Below are positions 46,849 through 55,878 of a stretch of 64,000 nucleotides of DNA, in pieces (position 1 is the first letter of the stretch; the number at the start of each line of letters is the position of its first letter). The stretch comes from Polaribacter sp. KT25b (GTDB lineage Bacteria; Bacteroidota; Bacteroidia; Flavobacteriales; Flavobacteriaceae), in NCBI RefSeq assembly GCF_900105145.1, contig NZ_LT629752.1, positions 2,628,001 through 2,692,000 of the forward strand, read 5' to 3'. The notes beneath the pieces were generated by a model. That model was not told the DNA's origin. It did not search any database and saw only the letters and a list, made by a program, of their open reading frames with translations. A program made the translations under genes and the position numbers.

Positions 46849-46909
46849 TAGATAAGTATGATTTAGATTGGACAGCGTAAACAAGCCCAAGCCTCTTAGT
46901 CTAAACATG
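46849..46909 (+). promoter_or_regulatory. Decayed copy of the operator/promoter layout
   Basis: TAGATAAGTAT (46849-46859) and GGACAGCGTAA (46870-46880) are 21 bp apart. After 21 bases comes TAAACATG (46902-46909), a damaged TAnnTTTG. The sequence that follows (AATAAATTATTAA) matches the leader of the 476-residue gene, so this seems to be a duplicated promoter that has lost function. Confidence 0.45.
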
Positions 46910-46941
46910 AATAAATTATTAAGTAAAAATATATTCATATC

Positions 46942-47087
46942 ATAAAAAACAATTACTTACAATTATTTTAGCTTTAACAGCATCCATAACAGTTATTGCA
47001 CAAACTTGGTATCACATTTACAATTCAGTAATAGATTTAACATTTACATGTACGTGTGATGGACGTTCTATTTCAATATCCCATTAG
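46942..47087 (+). pseudogene. Truncated duplicate of the 476-residue binding-protein gene
   Basis: The frame reads KKQLLTIILALTASITVIAQ then TWYHIYNSVIDLTFTCTCDGRSISISH and a TAG. This parallels the start of the intact gene (KKQLLTSLLFLLASITTVAQ, TWYDVDNGVTDLTFTSTCDGCSVST). The start codon is lost and only the signal peptide and first strand remain. Confidence 0.8.
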
Positions 47088-47197
47088 ATTATAAAAAGGT
47101 TTCTTAGAATATATTTCTAAGGTACTTAGAGATAAATTCTACTTAGACAAACTTACCTTTCGTCTAAATATCATTAAATTATAGTTATTATTTTCCA

Positions 47198-47240
47198 ATA
47201 TAAAAAGAACCCCCACTAATTTATAGAGGAGGTTCTTTAA
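47198..47240. terminator. Terminator of the minus-strand sulfatase gene
   Basis: AAAGAACCCCC pairs with GGAGGTTCTTT (one mismatch) around an AT-rich loop, directly after the stop of the 995-residue sulfatase gene on the minus strand. Confidence 0.65.
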
Positions 47241-47256
47241 TTGGGTTATAATAAAC

Positions 47257-50244
47257 TTATTCTTTTAATAATTTTATATGTTTTCTGTTGCCATCCTTAC
47301 ATATAACTTTTAGCAGATATATACCTGATTTTAAATTAGATATATCAATATCTTTATTTGCATTTTCGAATTTGTACGCTATTGCTCCATACACATTGTA
47401 CAAAATACCTGATGCTACTTCCTTTGTAAGGCTAAAAGTATTTTTTACTGGATTAGGATATAGGCTTAACCTTTCATTACTTTCCTTATTAACATCATCA
47501 ATTCCTAAAGTAAACTCAGAAACATGAAGTATTACATCTTGAAGTCTTAATCGTCCTACAACATCCTCTCCTGAATTAGAAAGACCTGTTGTTACAAATT
47601 TTATTTCTGTAGCCTCATCGTCTGCTAACGTAAGTGGAGTATTAAATACAAACTCGAAATTATTACCTTCATTATTCCCACCACTAGTATAAGTAGCTTG
47701 CTGTTGCGTCTCTCCATTAATGGTAATTGCAACGTCTACAATATCATTTTTTTGTGATTTCACGGCAAACGTTACTTTATTTAATATACTTTGATAACCT
47801 TCTGTAGATTTCACAAGAAATTTAGCTCCGTCTCCTTCAAGATTATCTGCAGGGTCAATTTCTGTTCTCATTTGTAAATAAATATCACTCCCAGCAGCTG
47901 TACCTCCAATCAATTCTGAATAATTATCTACAGCTGTAAAAGTTTGTTCCAAATCTGAACTATTCAGAGTTATCTCATGAAGTGGTTCTGTAGCCCCTAA
48001 AACATTAAAGAAAAGATTTACAAATCTTACTCTCGGAGCTAAACCTTCTGAATTAGAAAGAGAGGTTGTTATCACCTGAACCTCTTTAGATGACTGTGTA
48101 AATGTAACTGGAGTATCAAATTCGAATAATTCTGGAGTATTATTGTTTGTACTTGTATAGGTAAAATTTTGTGTTTCTCCATCAATAATGATATCAACAT
48201 TTACAGTATCTCCTGCTTGAGATATAATTCCTAATGTAATTTTATCACAAGTTATAGATGCAACATCAGCAGGAGCTTTTACATAAAATTTAGCTCCATC
48301 TCCTCCTTCTACAGTCCTTGCTTGTAAATAAGCTGTACCACCTACAGTTGTATTCCCAATTAACTCAGCATATTCATCTACTACTTTAAAAGGTTGTTCT
48401 CCAATAGAAGTAGCAAGTGTTATCTTATGAGGGTTAAATATTGATATCTCTTCCGATTTTACTAAAAAATTATTTTCATCTTCTAACGTAAATATAACCC
48501 CTGTAGCTTCTTCTGGCACTTCAGCAGTAATCACATTGCCATTTACAGTTGCTGAAATTTCAAACCACTCTATTTCTTTTGAATCTGCTTCTAGTACCCT
48601 ATATAGTAAATAAGCCGTTTCAATAATAGCATCTCCAGCATTAGTAGTTAGTGTTGCTGTGGCTACACCTGTATCCTGATCAAAAACTGTTGAAACAACA
48701 GACGGAACAATATCTTGATGTTCTAATGGATCACCATTATAATCTGGATTAAATAGCGGTACTCTTGCATTGTTCTCTGCTAAAAGAGTCTCTAATTTTA
48801 GAATCATTTCATTTTTAAGCGATGCATCCATCGTATCTATCACATCAAACATTTCTTCTATATCATTATCAGATCCATCGTCATTATATAGTTTAAAAGC
48901 TTGATAATAATCTCCTTTATCATAAATCTTATACAATTTATAATTTCCACTTCTAATAGCTGACGTTGCTTTTTCATCTTGTCCATGTGGAAAGTGCCAG
49001 AAAAGATCAGTTCTTACTTCGTCATCATTATTTTTTATTTCTGTTTCAGCTCCTCTTAAAAAAGGAAACAAACTAACACCATCTAAATTATTTAACACAC
49101 TTTCATCAAGAATGGCATCAGCTCCTGTCATTTCCATGATTGTAGGATAGAAATCTAAATGAGAAACCATGTTATCATATAATTTATTTTCTACAATACC
49201 AGGTCCCGTAATCACAAGTGGAGTACGCAAACCACCTTCTTTGGTATTTGTTTTCCCTAAATCTAAAGGATAGTTATCTGTAATAATTTCTTTCCCATGA
49301 ATTTCTGCACCTCCATTATCTGACGCGAATATAATATAGGTAGTTTCAAATAATTTTTTTCCTGGATTTCTTGGGTCATCAGTCTCTTTTAAATAATCCA
49401 CAACTCTCCCTAAACTCCAATCTAAACTAGCAATCATTGCTCCATAATATGGATTTGTTTGCCCTGGCGTTGTAATATCTGCATCCGTTGTTGGCAGAGG
49501 AATTCCTAATTTATCACAATAATATTGTAGTAATGCTAAATCTCTTGTTTGTATTGGTGAATGCACCAACCAATGCGCCATATATAGAAAAAAAGGTTCT
49601 TCTTTATTATCTTCCATAAAATCTAATGCAAGCTCTGTTACGGCATCATAAGGTCTTCCATCTTCATCTAATCGATAAGGATCATCTTCTGCATCAGTAG
49701 CAAAGTCAACAGACCTGTCACCCATAGATCTGGTAATTCCTCTATCAGTATCTTGGTAATCAAACCCTTGATCTACAGCTTCTGGATAAATATTGTGATT
49801 AGCTGCCATATGCCATTTACCAATATGACCAGATACATATCCTGAAGGTTTCAAGGCTTCAGCTATGGTAACTTCATCTACTTGTAATCTACCAGGGAAA
49901 TACGATATTATAGTTTTATTTGTAGCTTTCCCTTCAGGTATCTGACCTCCAGCTACATGAGTCATTTTATTTTTAAGAGGCATTCTACCACTCATGGTAC
50001 CTCCTCTTGATGGCGAACAACTAGGTGCTGAAGCATAGGCTTGTGAAAAATTAGCGCCACTTTCTGCCAATGCTAACATATTTGGTGTTTCCCAAGGAAC
50101 AACAGTACCAACATCATTTAACTGAGTATCTTGCCAACCTAAGTCGTCTGCGTAAATAAAAACAATATTGGGCTTCACTAATTCTTGCCCATTAAGAGAA
50201 AAAATTGAGATCAACAAAAAGAAATATAAAATTGAGTTTTTCAT
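47257..50244 (-). CDS. S1-type sulfatase with two tandem C-terminal modules and a T9SS sorting domain
   Basis: This 995-residue protein has a signal peptide (IFSLNGQ). The sulfatase domain spans about 20-530: YADDLGWQDTQ, formylglycine site CSPSR near 75, GKWHMAANH near 140 and ASDNGG near 310. A small beta domain follows, as in the sister enzymes. Then come two similar modules of about 140 residues, about 635-770 and 780-915 (each with YLQxRT, GDGAKFxVK, and VDxxIxGETQ). A T9SS sorting domain ends it (LYPNPVKNTFSLTK to GIYLLKVICKDG). The modules may bind glycan. It has its own operator-type promoter and is probably a surface-exposed endo-acting or first-step sulfatase. Confidence 0.92.
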   Translation of the reverse strand: MKNSILYFFLLISIFSLNGQELVKPNIVFIYADDLGWQDTQLNDVGTVVPWETPNMLALAESGANFSQAYASAPSCSPSRGGTMSGRMPLKNKMTHVAGGQIPEGKATNKTIISYFPGRLQVDEVTIAEALKPSGYVSGHIGKWHMAANHNIYPEAVDQGFDYQDTDRGITRSMGDRSVDFATDAEDDPYRLDEDGRPYDAVTELALDFMEDNKEEPFFLYMAHWLVHSPIQTRDLALLQYYCDKLGIPLPTTDADITTPGQTNPYYGAMIASLDWSLGRVVDYLKETDDPRNPGKKLFETTYIIFASDNGGAEIHGKEIITDNYPLDLGKTNTKEGGLRTPLVITGPGIVENKLYDNMVSHLDFYPTIMEMTGADAILDESVLNNLDGVSLFPFLRGAETEIKNNDDEVRTDLFWHFPHGQDEKATSAIRSGNYKLYKIYDKGDYYQAFKLYNDDGSDNDIEEMFDVIDTMDASLKNEMILKLETLLAENNARVPLFNPDYNGDPLEHQDIVPSVVSTVFDQDTGVATATLTTNAGDAIIETAYLLYRVLEADSKEIEWFEISATVNGNVITAEVPEEATGVIFTLEDENNFLVKSEEISIFNPHKITLATSIGEQPFKVVDEYAELIGNTTVGGTAYLQARTVEGGDGAKFYVKAPADVASITCDKITLGIISQAGDTVNVDIIIDGETQNFTYTSTNNNTPELFEFDTPVTFTQSSKEVQVITTSLSNSEGLAPRVRFVNLFFNVLGATEPLHEITLNSSDLEQTFTAVDNYSELIGGTAAGSDIYLQMRTEIDPADNLEGDGAKFLVKSTEGYQSILNKVTFAVKSQKNDIVDVAITINGETQQQATYTSGGNNEGNNFEFVFNTPLTLADDEATEIKFVTTGLSNSGEDVVGRLRLQDVILHVSEFTLGIDDVNKESNERLSLYPNPVKNTFSLTKEVASGILYNVYGAIAYKFENANKDIDISNLKSGIYLLKVICKDGNRKHIKLLKE

Positions 50245-50269
50245 TATTTATGTTTTATTATGGTTGACA

Positions 50270-50330
50270 CAAAAATAAAAGGATCTTCGATAATCAATTT
50301 GCTCTAAACAATCAATTATTTACGCTATGA
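50270..50330 (-). promoter_or_regulatory. Proposed HTCS operator and promoter of the 995-residue sulfatase gene
   Basis: On the minus strand, half-sites TCATAGCGTAA (50320-50330) and GTTTAGAGCAA (50299-50309) are 21 bp apart, and TATTTTTG (50270-50277) follows after exactly 21 bases. The ATG is 25 bases further on. Confidence 0.65.
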
Positions 50331-50382
50331 TTACAATTACCTTTTAATGTGTAAAATAATTATTCGATACTGTTTGATTAAT

Positions 50383-52374
50383 TTATTTTGTTATTATTAT
50401 TTTTCGTGTTAAACTTTGATTATTACTGTTAGTAAGTTTAACAAAATACATTCCTGATTTTAATGTAGACAAATCTAATTGTGTTATTAAAGCTCCATCA
50501 TCCCATAACTTTTCTAATACTTTTGTTCCTGTAACAGACACAACAATTATGTTTGAGATACCAGTTGCAGTCTTTGTAATGGTTAACGCATCAACCACCG
50601 GATTGGGATACAAGTTAATTTGAGGTAAATTGGATTTGGAATTAATATAATCATCAGTTGATGAAAGAGTTTTGTCGATTTCTCCAACAAGATAAGCCCC
50701 TTCAGGTCTTACATAAGGCTCATAATCCGGCACAGGATTAGATAAAAGTCTGTCATTAATTGTTTTCATAATTACCATTTCGTCATCCTTAATATGTCCA
50801 GCATCAACACCATTATTATTATTATTAGATATCGTATTGGCAAAAGTAACACCAGCTTTAGCATCGATAAGAATTTTAGAAAACCTGTATGCATCTTCTA
50901 TCCCGAATATTAAATTTGCACTAGAAACATGCCATTTGTCTCTAATAGGAAACCATGCATGTTTTAGTACTTGTTTTTTTTCATACACTGACCAAGGATT
51001 ACCAACCATAGCAGGGATTGTAAACTCTTCGTATCCCCATGAATTTGGAGGAGCACCACCACCTAGTGCAGATACATGTCCTCTTGTAAAATCTGAATAA
51101 GAGTTATTTCCTCTAAAGTTTGAGACATTATAGTCTCTATCGTCTTCATCATCAACTCCATCAGAATCAACCACAACTGGTTCTCCTTCTATATAATGTA
51201 AATGTCCAAATTCAGAAACTGACATAGCAGCTCCAGGATCGGCATCTTTAAACATTTGAACAAAATCTTCTAAATACCCATCGTCGCGAAGCGAAGTTGT
51301 AGTATCGAACCAATATCCATCGGCATATTCTGCTACTGCAGGAATAAACCCTTGGACTAAATTTTTGTAAGCTAAATATTCATTTCCATCAAACTTTGTT
51401 GTGTAATAATTTACCCAAGCAGCTTGTGTTTCATCACTTGCTCTGTCTAAATAATTTGTAGAAATGTACAAAATAATCTTCTTTCCAGAATTTTTTAGTG
51501 TTTGTAGAACTTCAAACATTATTTCTTGATTCTCAGCACTAGGTATTAAACTTTCATGTATTTCAGTAGCTACATCTACATTTGTATTATCTCTGATAGT
51601 AAAATAGTGTGAATGTGCAAAATAAGAAAGATTTGTAATCACATGTCCTAAAGCAGGAAGTTCTGTTACTAGCTCATTTACACCTCCTATTGGGTCATGT
51701 CCTGTTGCTATTTCTTCATCTAATCTTTCTCCACCAAAAACAGGAAATGTGCCTCCCCATGAACCTGCTAACCATGCCGCTGGATGATTTACTGTTGTTG
51801 CAGTTTGATCTGTTGATCCATATATTTCATCAAAATAATAACTCATAGCTGGTTCTTCTATACTACCGTTAGCTAAACCAATTATCATAAGGTCATACCC
51901 TCCAACATCTAGTACATTTTGTGGAATAGCAACATCTTGAAAATGAAAGGTAAAAGTTTCCCATTCTTGCCCAACTGTGAATTTCAATTGCTCATAAACA
52001 CGTCCTCCTGCATCAGAACTTTGAAAAAACACTCTAAGTTTTGAGTTGTTTGTAGTAAGCTCATCAGTAGGTATGTCAATATATGCTTTTAGTGTAACTG
52101 TATAATCGGTTAAATCTGTTACATAATTGAACAAGTTAAAAGATAAAAAATCATTGGTCCCTTCAGGTCTATTGTACTTAGAGACAATAGTATGTGTGTT
52201 AATTCCTGAAGTATGAGGGTTTGGAAAGTTTCCTGTTAAATTTGTGGGTACATCTTCTTCGGCTGTAAACTCAATTTTACGCGTATTTGTTTCATCTTCC
52301 AACCACAAAAATTGTGCGTTAGAAATTTGTACAGAAAAAAGGAATACTATTAAAAACGTAATTTTTTTGATCAT
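50383..52374 (-). CDS. Secreted protein with binding module, putative TIM-barrel glycosidase and T9SS sorting domain
   Basis: This 663-residue protein is a paralogue of the 1101-residue protein. Its signal peptide ends SNAQ. Residues 22-190 form the shared module (FLWLEDETNTRKIEF, WETFTFHF, YYFDEIYGS). Residues 200-585 form the shared barrel-like domain (GHVITNLSYFAHSHYF, KKIILYIS, DGYWFDT near 355, GGAPPNSWGYEEFTIP, ITDxxAGVTFANT-type end). It goes straight to a T9SS sorting domain (NLYPNPVVDALTITK to GMYFVKLTN), without the long extra module of its sister. The conserved WFD Asp in both supports an active enzyme. The family is not identified; fucan activity is inferred from context. Confidence 0.75.
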   Translation of the reverse strand: MIKKITFLIVFLFSVQISNAQFLWLEDETNTRKIEFTAEEDVPTNLTGNFPNPHTSGINTHTIVSKYNRPEGTNDFLSFNLFNYVTDLTDYTVTLKAYIDIPTDELTTNNSKLRVFFQSSDAGGRVYEQLKFTVGQEWETFTFHFQDVAIPQNVLDVGGYDLMIIGLANGSIEEPAMSYYFDEIYGSTDQTATTVNHPAAWLAGSWGGTFPVFGGERLDEEIATGHDPIGGVNELVTELPALGHVITNLSYFAHSHYFTIRDNTNVDVATEIHESLIPSAENQEIMFEVLQTLKNSGKKIILYISTNYLDRASDETQAAWVNYYTTKFDGNEYLAYKNLVQGFIPAVAEYADGYWFDTTTSLRDDGYLEDFVQMFKDADPGAAMSVSEFGHLHYIEGEPVVVDSDGVDDEDDRDYNVSNFRGNNSYSDFTRGHVSALGGGAPPNSWGYEEFTIPAMVGNPWSVYEKKQVLKHAWFPIRDKWHVSSANLIFGIEDAYRFSKILIDAKAGVTFANTISNNNNNGVDAGHIKDDEMVIMKTINDRLLSNPVPDYEPYVRPEGAYLVGEIDKTLSSTDDYINSKSNLPQINLYPNPVVDALTITKTATGISNIIVVSVTGTKVLEKLWDDGALITQLDLSTLKSGMYFVKLTNSNNQSLTRKIIITK

Positions 52375-52471
52375 AATGTTAGTGATTAGGTTGGTTCATT
52401 ACTTAAATTAGAAACGTAATTTTCAATATTTATGACATAGTAAAAATTCCTTTTTCTTTGATTGAAATTTA

Positions 52472-54310
52472 TTATTTAACTTGTATTGCTTTCGTTGCAA
52501 ATATTTTTGTGGTTTTTTGGTAACCGGCATCTGGATAACTAATCAAATAATTATTCTCATCCACTAAATTAAATACATAATGGGTTGTTCCTTTTGGTAA
52601 GGTTACAGAAACTTTATTATTGGTAAGATTCATAGTAACAGGAAACCAAATTTCACCTTTTACACCTCCATTTTTAGTATATATTAACTCTGCTTTTACA
52701 ACTTTAGCACCATTGTTTTTGTATTCTAACCAAACTTCTTTTCCATCCACACCATTTTTAACAACAGTAGGTATTTTAGCTTTGTTAGGTAATTGTGCTT
52801 TACTTGTAGGGTTTAAATAAGGATATCTAGCATTTAGTTTTTCTAATCGTTCTTCTAAAAGACGATTCATTTCTTTGGCTTTCTCTGGCATTTTTTTTGC
52901 AAGATTTTTAGCCTCTTCAATATCTACACGTTCAGATTCATTTTTATACAATTCATACAAAGCTAACTCCGTTTTTTCTTCAGTAGCAACATATTCTCGT
53001 ACCAATTTATAACCATCAATACGCAACGTAGATTGCATAGAACTGTTTGGAAAATGCCACATCATCGTATTTCTCGCTTTACCAGTTTCTGGATCTAAAA
53101 CTAATTTTGAATCCGTTGGATCTTTATCTAACAATGTAGACAAATCGGCACCATCTAATATTTGATTGTCTTCTTTTTGGGTTCCTGTCCAACTCAATAT
53201 TGTAGGATAAAGGTCAAGACCATTTACCATTACGTTAGATTCTATATTTGAAGAAATTGTTGGACCTTTTACAATAAAAGGAACTCTGGTACCTCCTTCT
53301 TTAGCATTGATTTTCCCTTTATCTAATGGATAGTTGTCTGTAATAATTTCACCAGTATGTTGCTCCATACCTCCATTATCAGAAGTAAAAACCACATACG
53401 TATTTTCAATTAACATATGTCCAGGCCATCTTGGGTCTTCAGTTTGTTCAAGGTACTTAATCAATAAACCTGTATAATGGTCAATCGTTTCTACCATGGC
53501 AGCATAATAGGCATTTCTTTGTCCTTTTTCTTCCCAAAGATCCTTTTCTTTAGGATAATCTATTCCTAATTTCTGGTAGTATTTTTTTAATAAAGCTTCA
53601 CTTCTTGTATGAATTGGTGTATGCACTAAACGAGAAGCATAAAAAAGAAAAAATGGATCTTTTTTGTTTCCATCCATAAAATCAATACCATCTTGAGTAA
53701 TGTCATCAAAAGGGAAACCTGCTTCATCTAAATAAAATGGATCAGATTTGTCGGCAGTTGAGAACCCTTTTGTGCGGTCTTTCATTCTTTTATGAGATCC
53801 AAAACCATGCTTTGAGAAATCAAAACCTTGATCTTTCGGTTCTGGATAGTCTGTTACTGCAATACCTACATGCCATTTACCAGAATGACCTGTTTTGTAA
53901 CCATTGGTTTTAAGAGACTCTGCAATGGTAACTTCTGATGTGTCTAAAGCACCTCTCATCCAAGGACTTATTAATAAAGATCCATAATTAAAAGGCAATG
54001 GTGGATGACCTCCTCTAACGCTAGTTCTTTCTAGACGAACAGGATGTTTACCTGATAAAATAGCTCCTCTAGAAGGAGAACAAACAGTTGCAGCAGAATA
54101 AGCTTGCCAAAAAAGAACGCCTTCTGTAGCTAATTTATCAATATTTGGTGTTTCGAATGGAGAAGGTTCGTCAATATCGTAACACTTTACATCTTGCCAA
54201 CCTAAATCATCAGTTAATATTACTAATACATTTGGCTTTTTTGGTCTTTCTTGTGCAAAACTGCTTGATGTAACTAAACAAGCCATTACTAATAGAAATA
54301 CTTTTTTCAT
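52472..54310 (-). CDS. S1-type sulfatase (periplasmic)
   Basis: This 612-residue protein has a signal peptide (TSSSFAQ). Key motifs are LTDDLGWQDVK near 32, formylglycine site CSPSR near 76, GKWHVG near 143 and TSDNGGMEQ near 310. It is the closest relative of the 637-residue lipoprotein sulfatase on the other strand, sharing DPRWPGH, DNYPLDKGKINAKEGGTRVP and the C-terminal beta domain. The two may attack the same linkage in different places, or differ in specificity after duplication. It is probably in the operon running from the GH95-like gene, 24 bases after the 511-residue sulfatase gene. Confidence 0.92.
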   Translation of the reverse strand: MKKVFLLVMACLVTSSSFAQERPKKPNVLVILTDDLGWQDVKCYDIDEPSPFETPNIDKLATEGVLFWQAYSAATVCSPSRGAILSGKHPVRLERTSVRGGHPPLPFNYGSLLISPWMRGALDTSEVTIAESLKTNGYKTGHSGKWHVGIAVTDYPEPKDQGFDFSKHGFGSHKRMKDRTKGFSTADKSDPFYLDEAGFPFDDITQDGIDFMDGNKKDPFFLFYASRLVHTPIHTRSEALLKKYYQKLGIDYPKEKDLWEEKGQRNAYYAAMVETIDHYTGLLIKYLEQTEDPRWPGHMLIENTYVVFTSDNGGMEQHTGEIITDNYPLDKGKINAKEGGTRVPFIVKGPTISSNIESNVMVNGLDLYPTILSWTGTQKEDNQILDGADLSTLLDKDPTDSKLVLDPETGKARNTMMWHFPNSSMQSTLRIDGYKLVREYVATEEKTELALYELYKNESERVDIEEAKNLAKKMPEKAKEMNRLLEERLEKLNARYPYLNPTSKAQLPNKAKIPTVVKNGVDGKEVWLEYKNNGAKVVKAELIYTKNGGVKGEIWFPVTMNLTNNKVSVTLPKGTTHYVFNLVDENNYLISYPDAGYQKTTKIFATKAIQVK

Positions 54311-54334
54311 GATGATAATTCCTTAATTATAAAA

Positions 54335-55870
54335 CTAGTTTAGCTCAGACACAAGGGTTTTACATCGTTCTCTATATTCGTTTAAAACTTTGATGTAGTC
54401 TTTATTACCTACTAAATTATTTTGTTCTTTTGGGTCTTTTATAATATCGAATAATTCCTCGTAAATAGGTTGTTCGTTATTATTTGAAGATTGATTTGGA
54501 ACATATTTATTTCGGTCATTTAATTTACTAAAAGAACGAATGTATTTGTATTGTTTACTTCGTACGCCTTCTTGACGCGGATATCCTTGGTCTGTAAATA
54601 AGTTTTCTAAAAAGATGTCATCTCTCCATTTTACATTCTTCTTTTCTATCAAAGGAAGCACACTTGCTCCTTGATAAGATGTAGGGATATTTACACCACA
54701 CATTTCTAAAAGTGTAGCAGGAATATCTTGACCAACCACCAAATCATCTATTACTTTTCCTTGTGTTTTATCAGTAAAAAAAGGAGAATACACAATCATA
54801 GGAACGTGTACAGATTCATCGTACAAAATAGTTTTACCACCTAATCCGTGTTCACCTAAAAACAAACCATTGTCTGAACAAAATACAATAACGGTATTAT
54901 CCGCTTCGCCAATTTCCTTTAAAAATGAACGTAAATTTCCTATCATGATATCTATAGCATGAATTGCTCTGGTCATTTTTAGTTTCTCATTTAGTAATTT
55001 ACCCTTTTTAGATGTAATGTAGTATTTCATTAAATCTTTGGTGGCATAAACATCTTCAGGCAAACTAATGTTTTGAGGATATCCTTCTGGTAATTCAATT
55101 TTATCTTTTACATCATCATATCCTGTTTTGTAATATTCTGGGTCTGTTTCATGTGAACCCATTCCGCCAATACTAGAAGCATGAGGTAGATTTAAGTTAA
55201 TCCATGCAGAAAAAGGTTCGTTAGGGTCTCTTTTCTTAATTTGATTTTTAATAGAGGCATCAGCATTTTTATAAAAATAATCATAAGCATCTCCTTGTGT
55301 TAAAAAAGCCTTAGTTGCCTCTAACATTCCTTCAACTTGTGTTTCGTTTTTAAGGTTTGCAAACTGTTTATGTTTTTTTGCTGGATAAAACCCTAAATGA
55401 CCATTTCCATAGTAACAAAAATCTACATCTTTTCTTAAAGGCGTATCATTTCTATCTCCTATTTTTGTGTGATGTTTTCCTATAAAAGCGGTTGAGTATC
55501 CTGCTTTTTTTAATTGCGCCAGCCAGCTATTTTTATAGGTAGTTTCAGAAATAAGATTTTTAGAAACATTCGTAAATCCAATTTTATTTCTTCGTTCCCA
55601 TTGTCCTGTAAATATATTTGCTCTACTTGGGCCACAAATAGGGCTAGTAATATAAGCATTGTTAAAAAAGACTCCTTCTTTAGCTAATTCATCAATATTT
55701 GGAGTTTGAATAATAGGATCTCCAGTCATACTCAAAGAATTGAATCTTTGATCATCAGAAAAGATAAAAATAACATTAGGTTTCTTCTCTTGCGCTTGCA
55801 CAATTTGTGTTACTCCAGTACATGACAAAATAGAAGAAATAATAAATAGATGATATAAAATTGTTTTCAT
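54335..55870 (-). CDS. S1-type sulfatase
   Basis: This 511-residue protein has a signal peptide with a cysteine in IISSILSCTGV, so it may be a lipoprotein; otherwise cleavage is after QAQ near residue 27. Motifs are FSDDQRFNSL near 38, formylglycine site CGPSR near 79, GKHHTK near 127 and FCSDNGLFLGEHG near 325. The CGPSR site and EHGLGGKTILYDESVHVPM stretch resemble iduronate- or choline-type S1 groups more than its neighbours. It lies eight bases after the GH95-like gene, so they share a transcript and probably a substrate. Confidence 0.9.
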   Translation of the reverse strand: MKTILYHLFIISSILSCTGVTQIVQAQEKKPNVIFIFSDDQRFNSLSMTGDPIIQTPNIDELAKEGVFFNNAYITSPICGPSRANIFTGQWERRNKIGFTNVSKNLISETTYKNSWLAQLKKAGYSTAFIGKHHTKIGDRNDTPLRKDVDFCYYGNGHLGFYPAKKHKQFANLKNETQVEGMLEATKAFLTQGDAYDYFYKNADASIKNQIKKRDPNEPFSAWINLNLPHASSIGGMGSHETDPEYYKTGYDDVKDKIELPEGYPQNISLPEDVYATKDLMKYYITSKKGKLLNEKLKMTRAIHAIDIMIGNLRSFLKEIGEADNTVIVFCSDNGLFLGEHGLGGKTILYDESVHVPMIVYSPFFTDKTQGKVIDDLVVGQDIPATLLEMCGVNIPTSYQGASVLPLIEKKNVKWRDDIFLENLFTDQGYPRQEGVRSKQYKYIRSFSKLNDRNKYVPNQSSNNNEQPIYEELFDIIKDPKEQNNLVGNKDYIKVLNEYRERCKTLVSELN

Positions 55871-55878
55871 AATTAATT

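Noticed and set aside
52375..52471. An operator-like half-site (AATCAAAGAAA on the minus strand) before the 663-residue gene
   Set aside because: No second half-site at 21 bp and no proper -7 element at the expected distance; the gene is probably read from the upstream operon.
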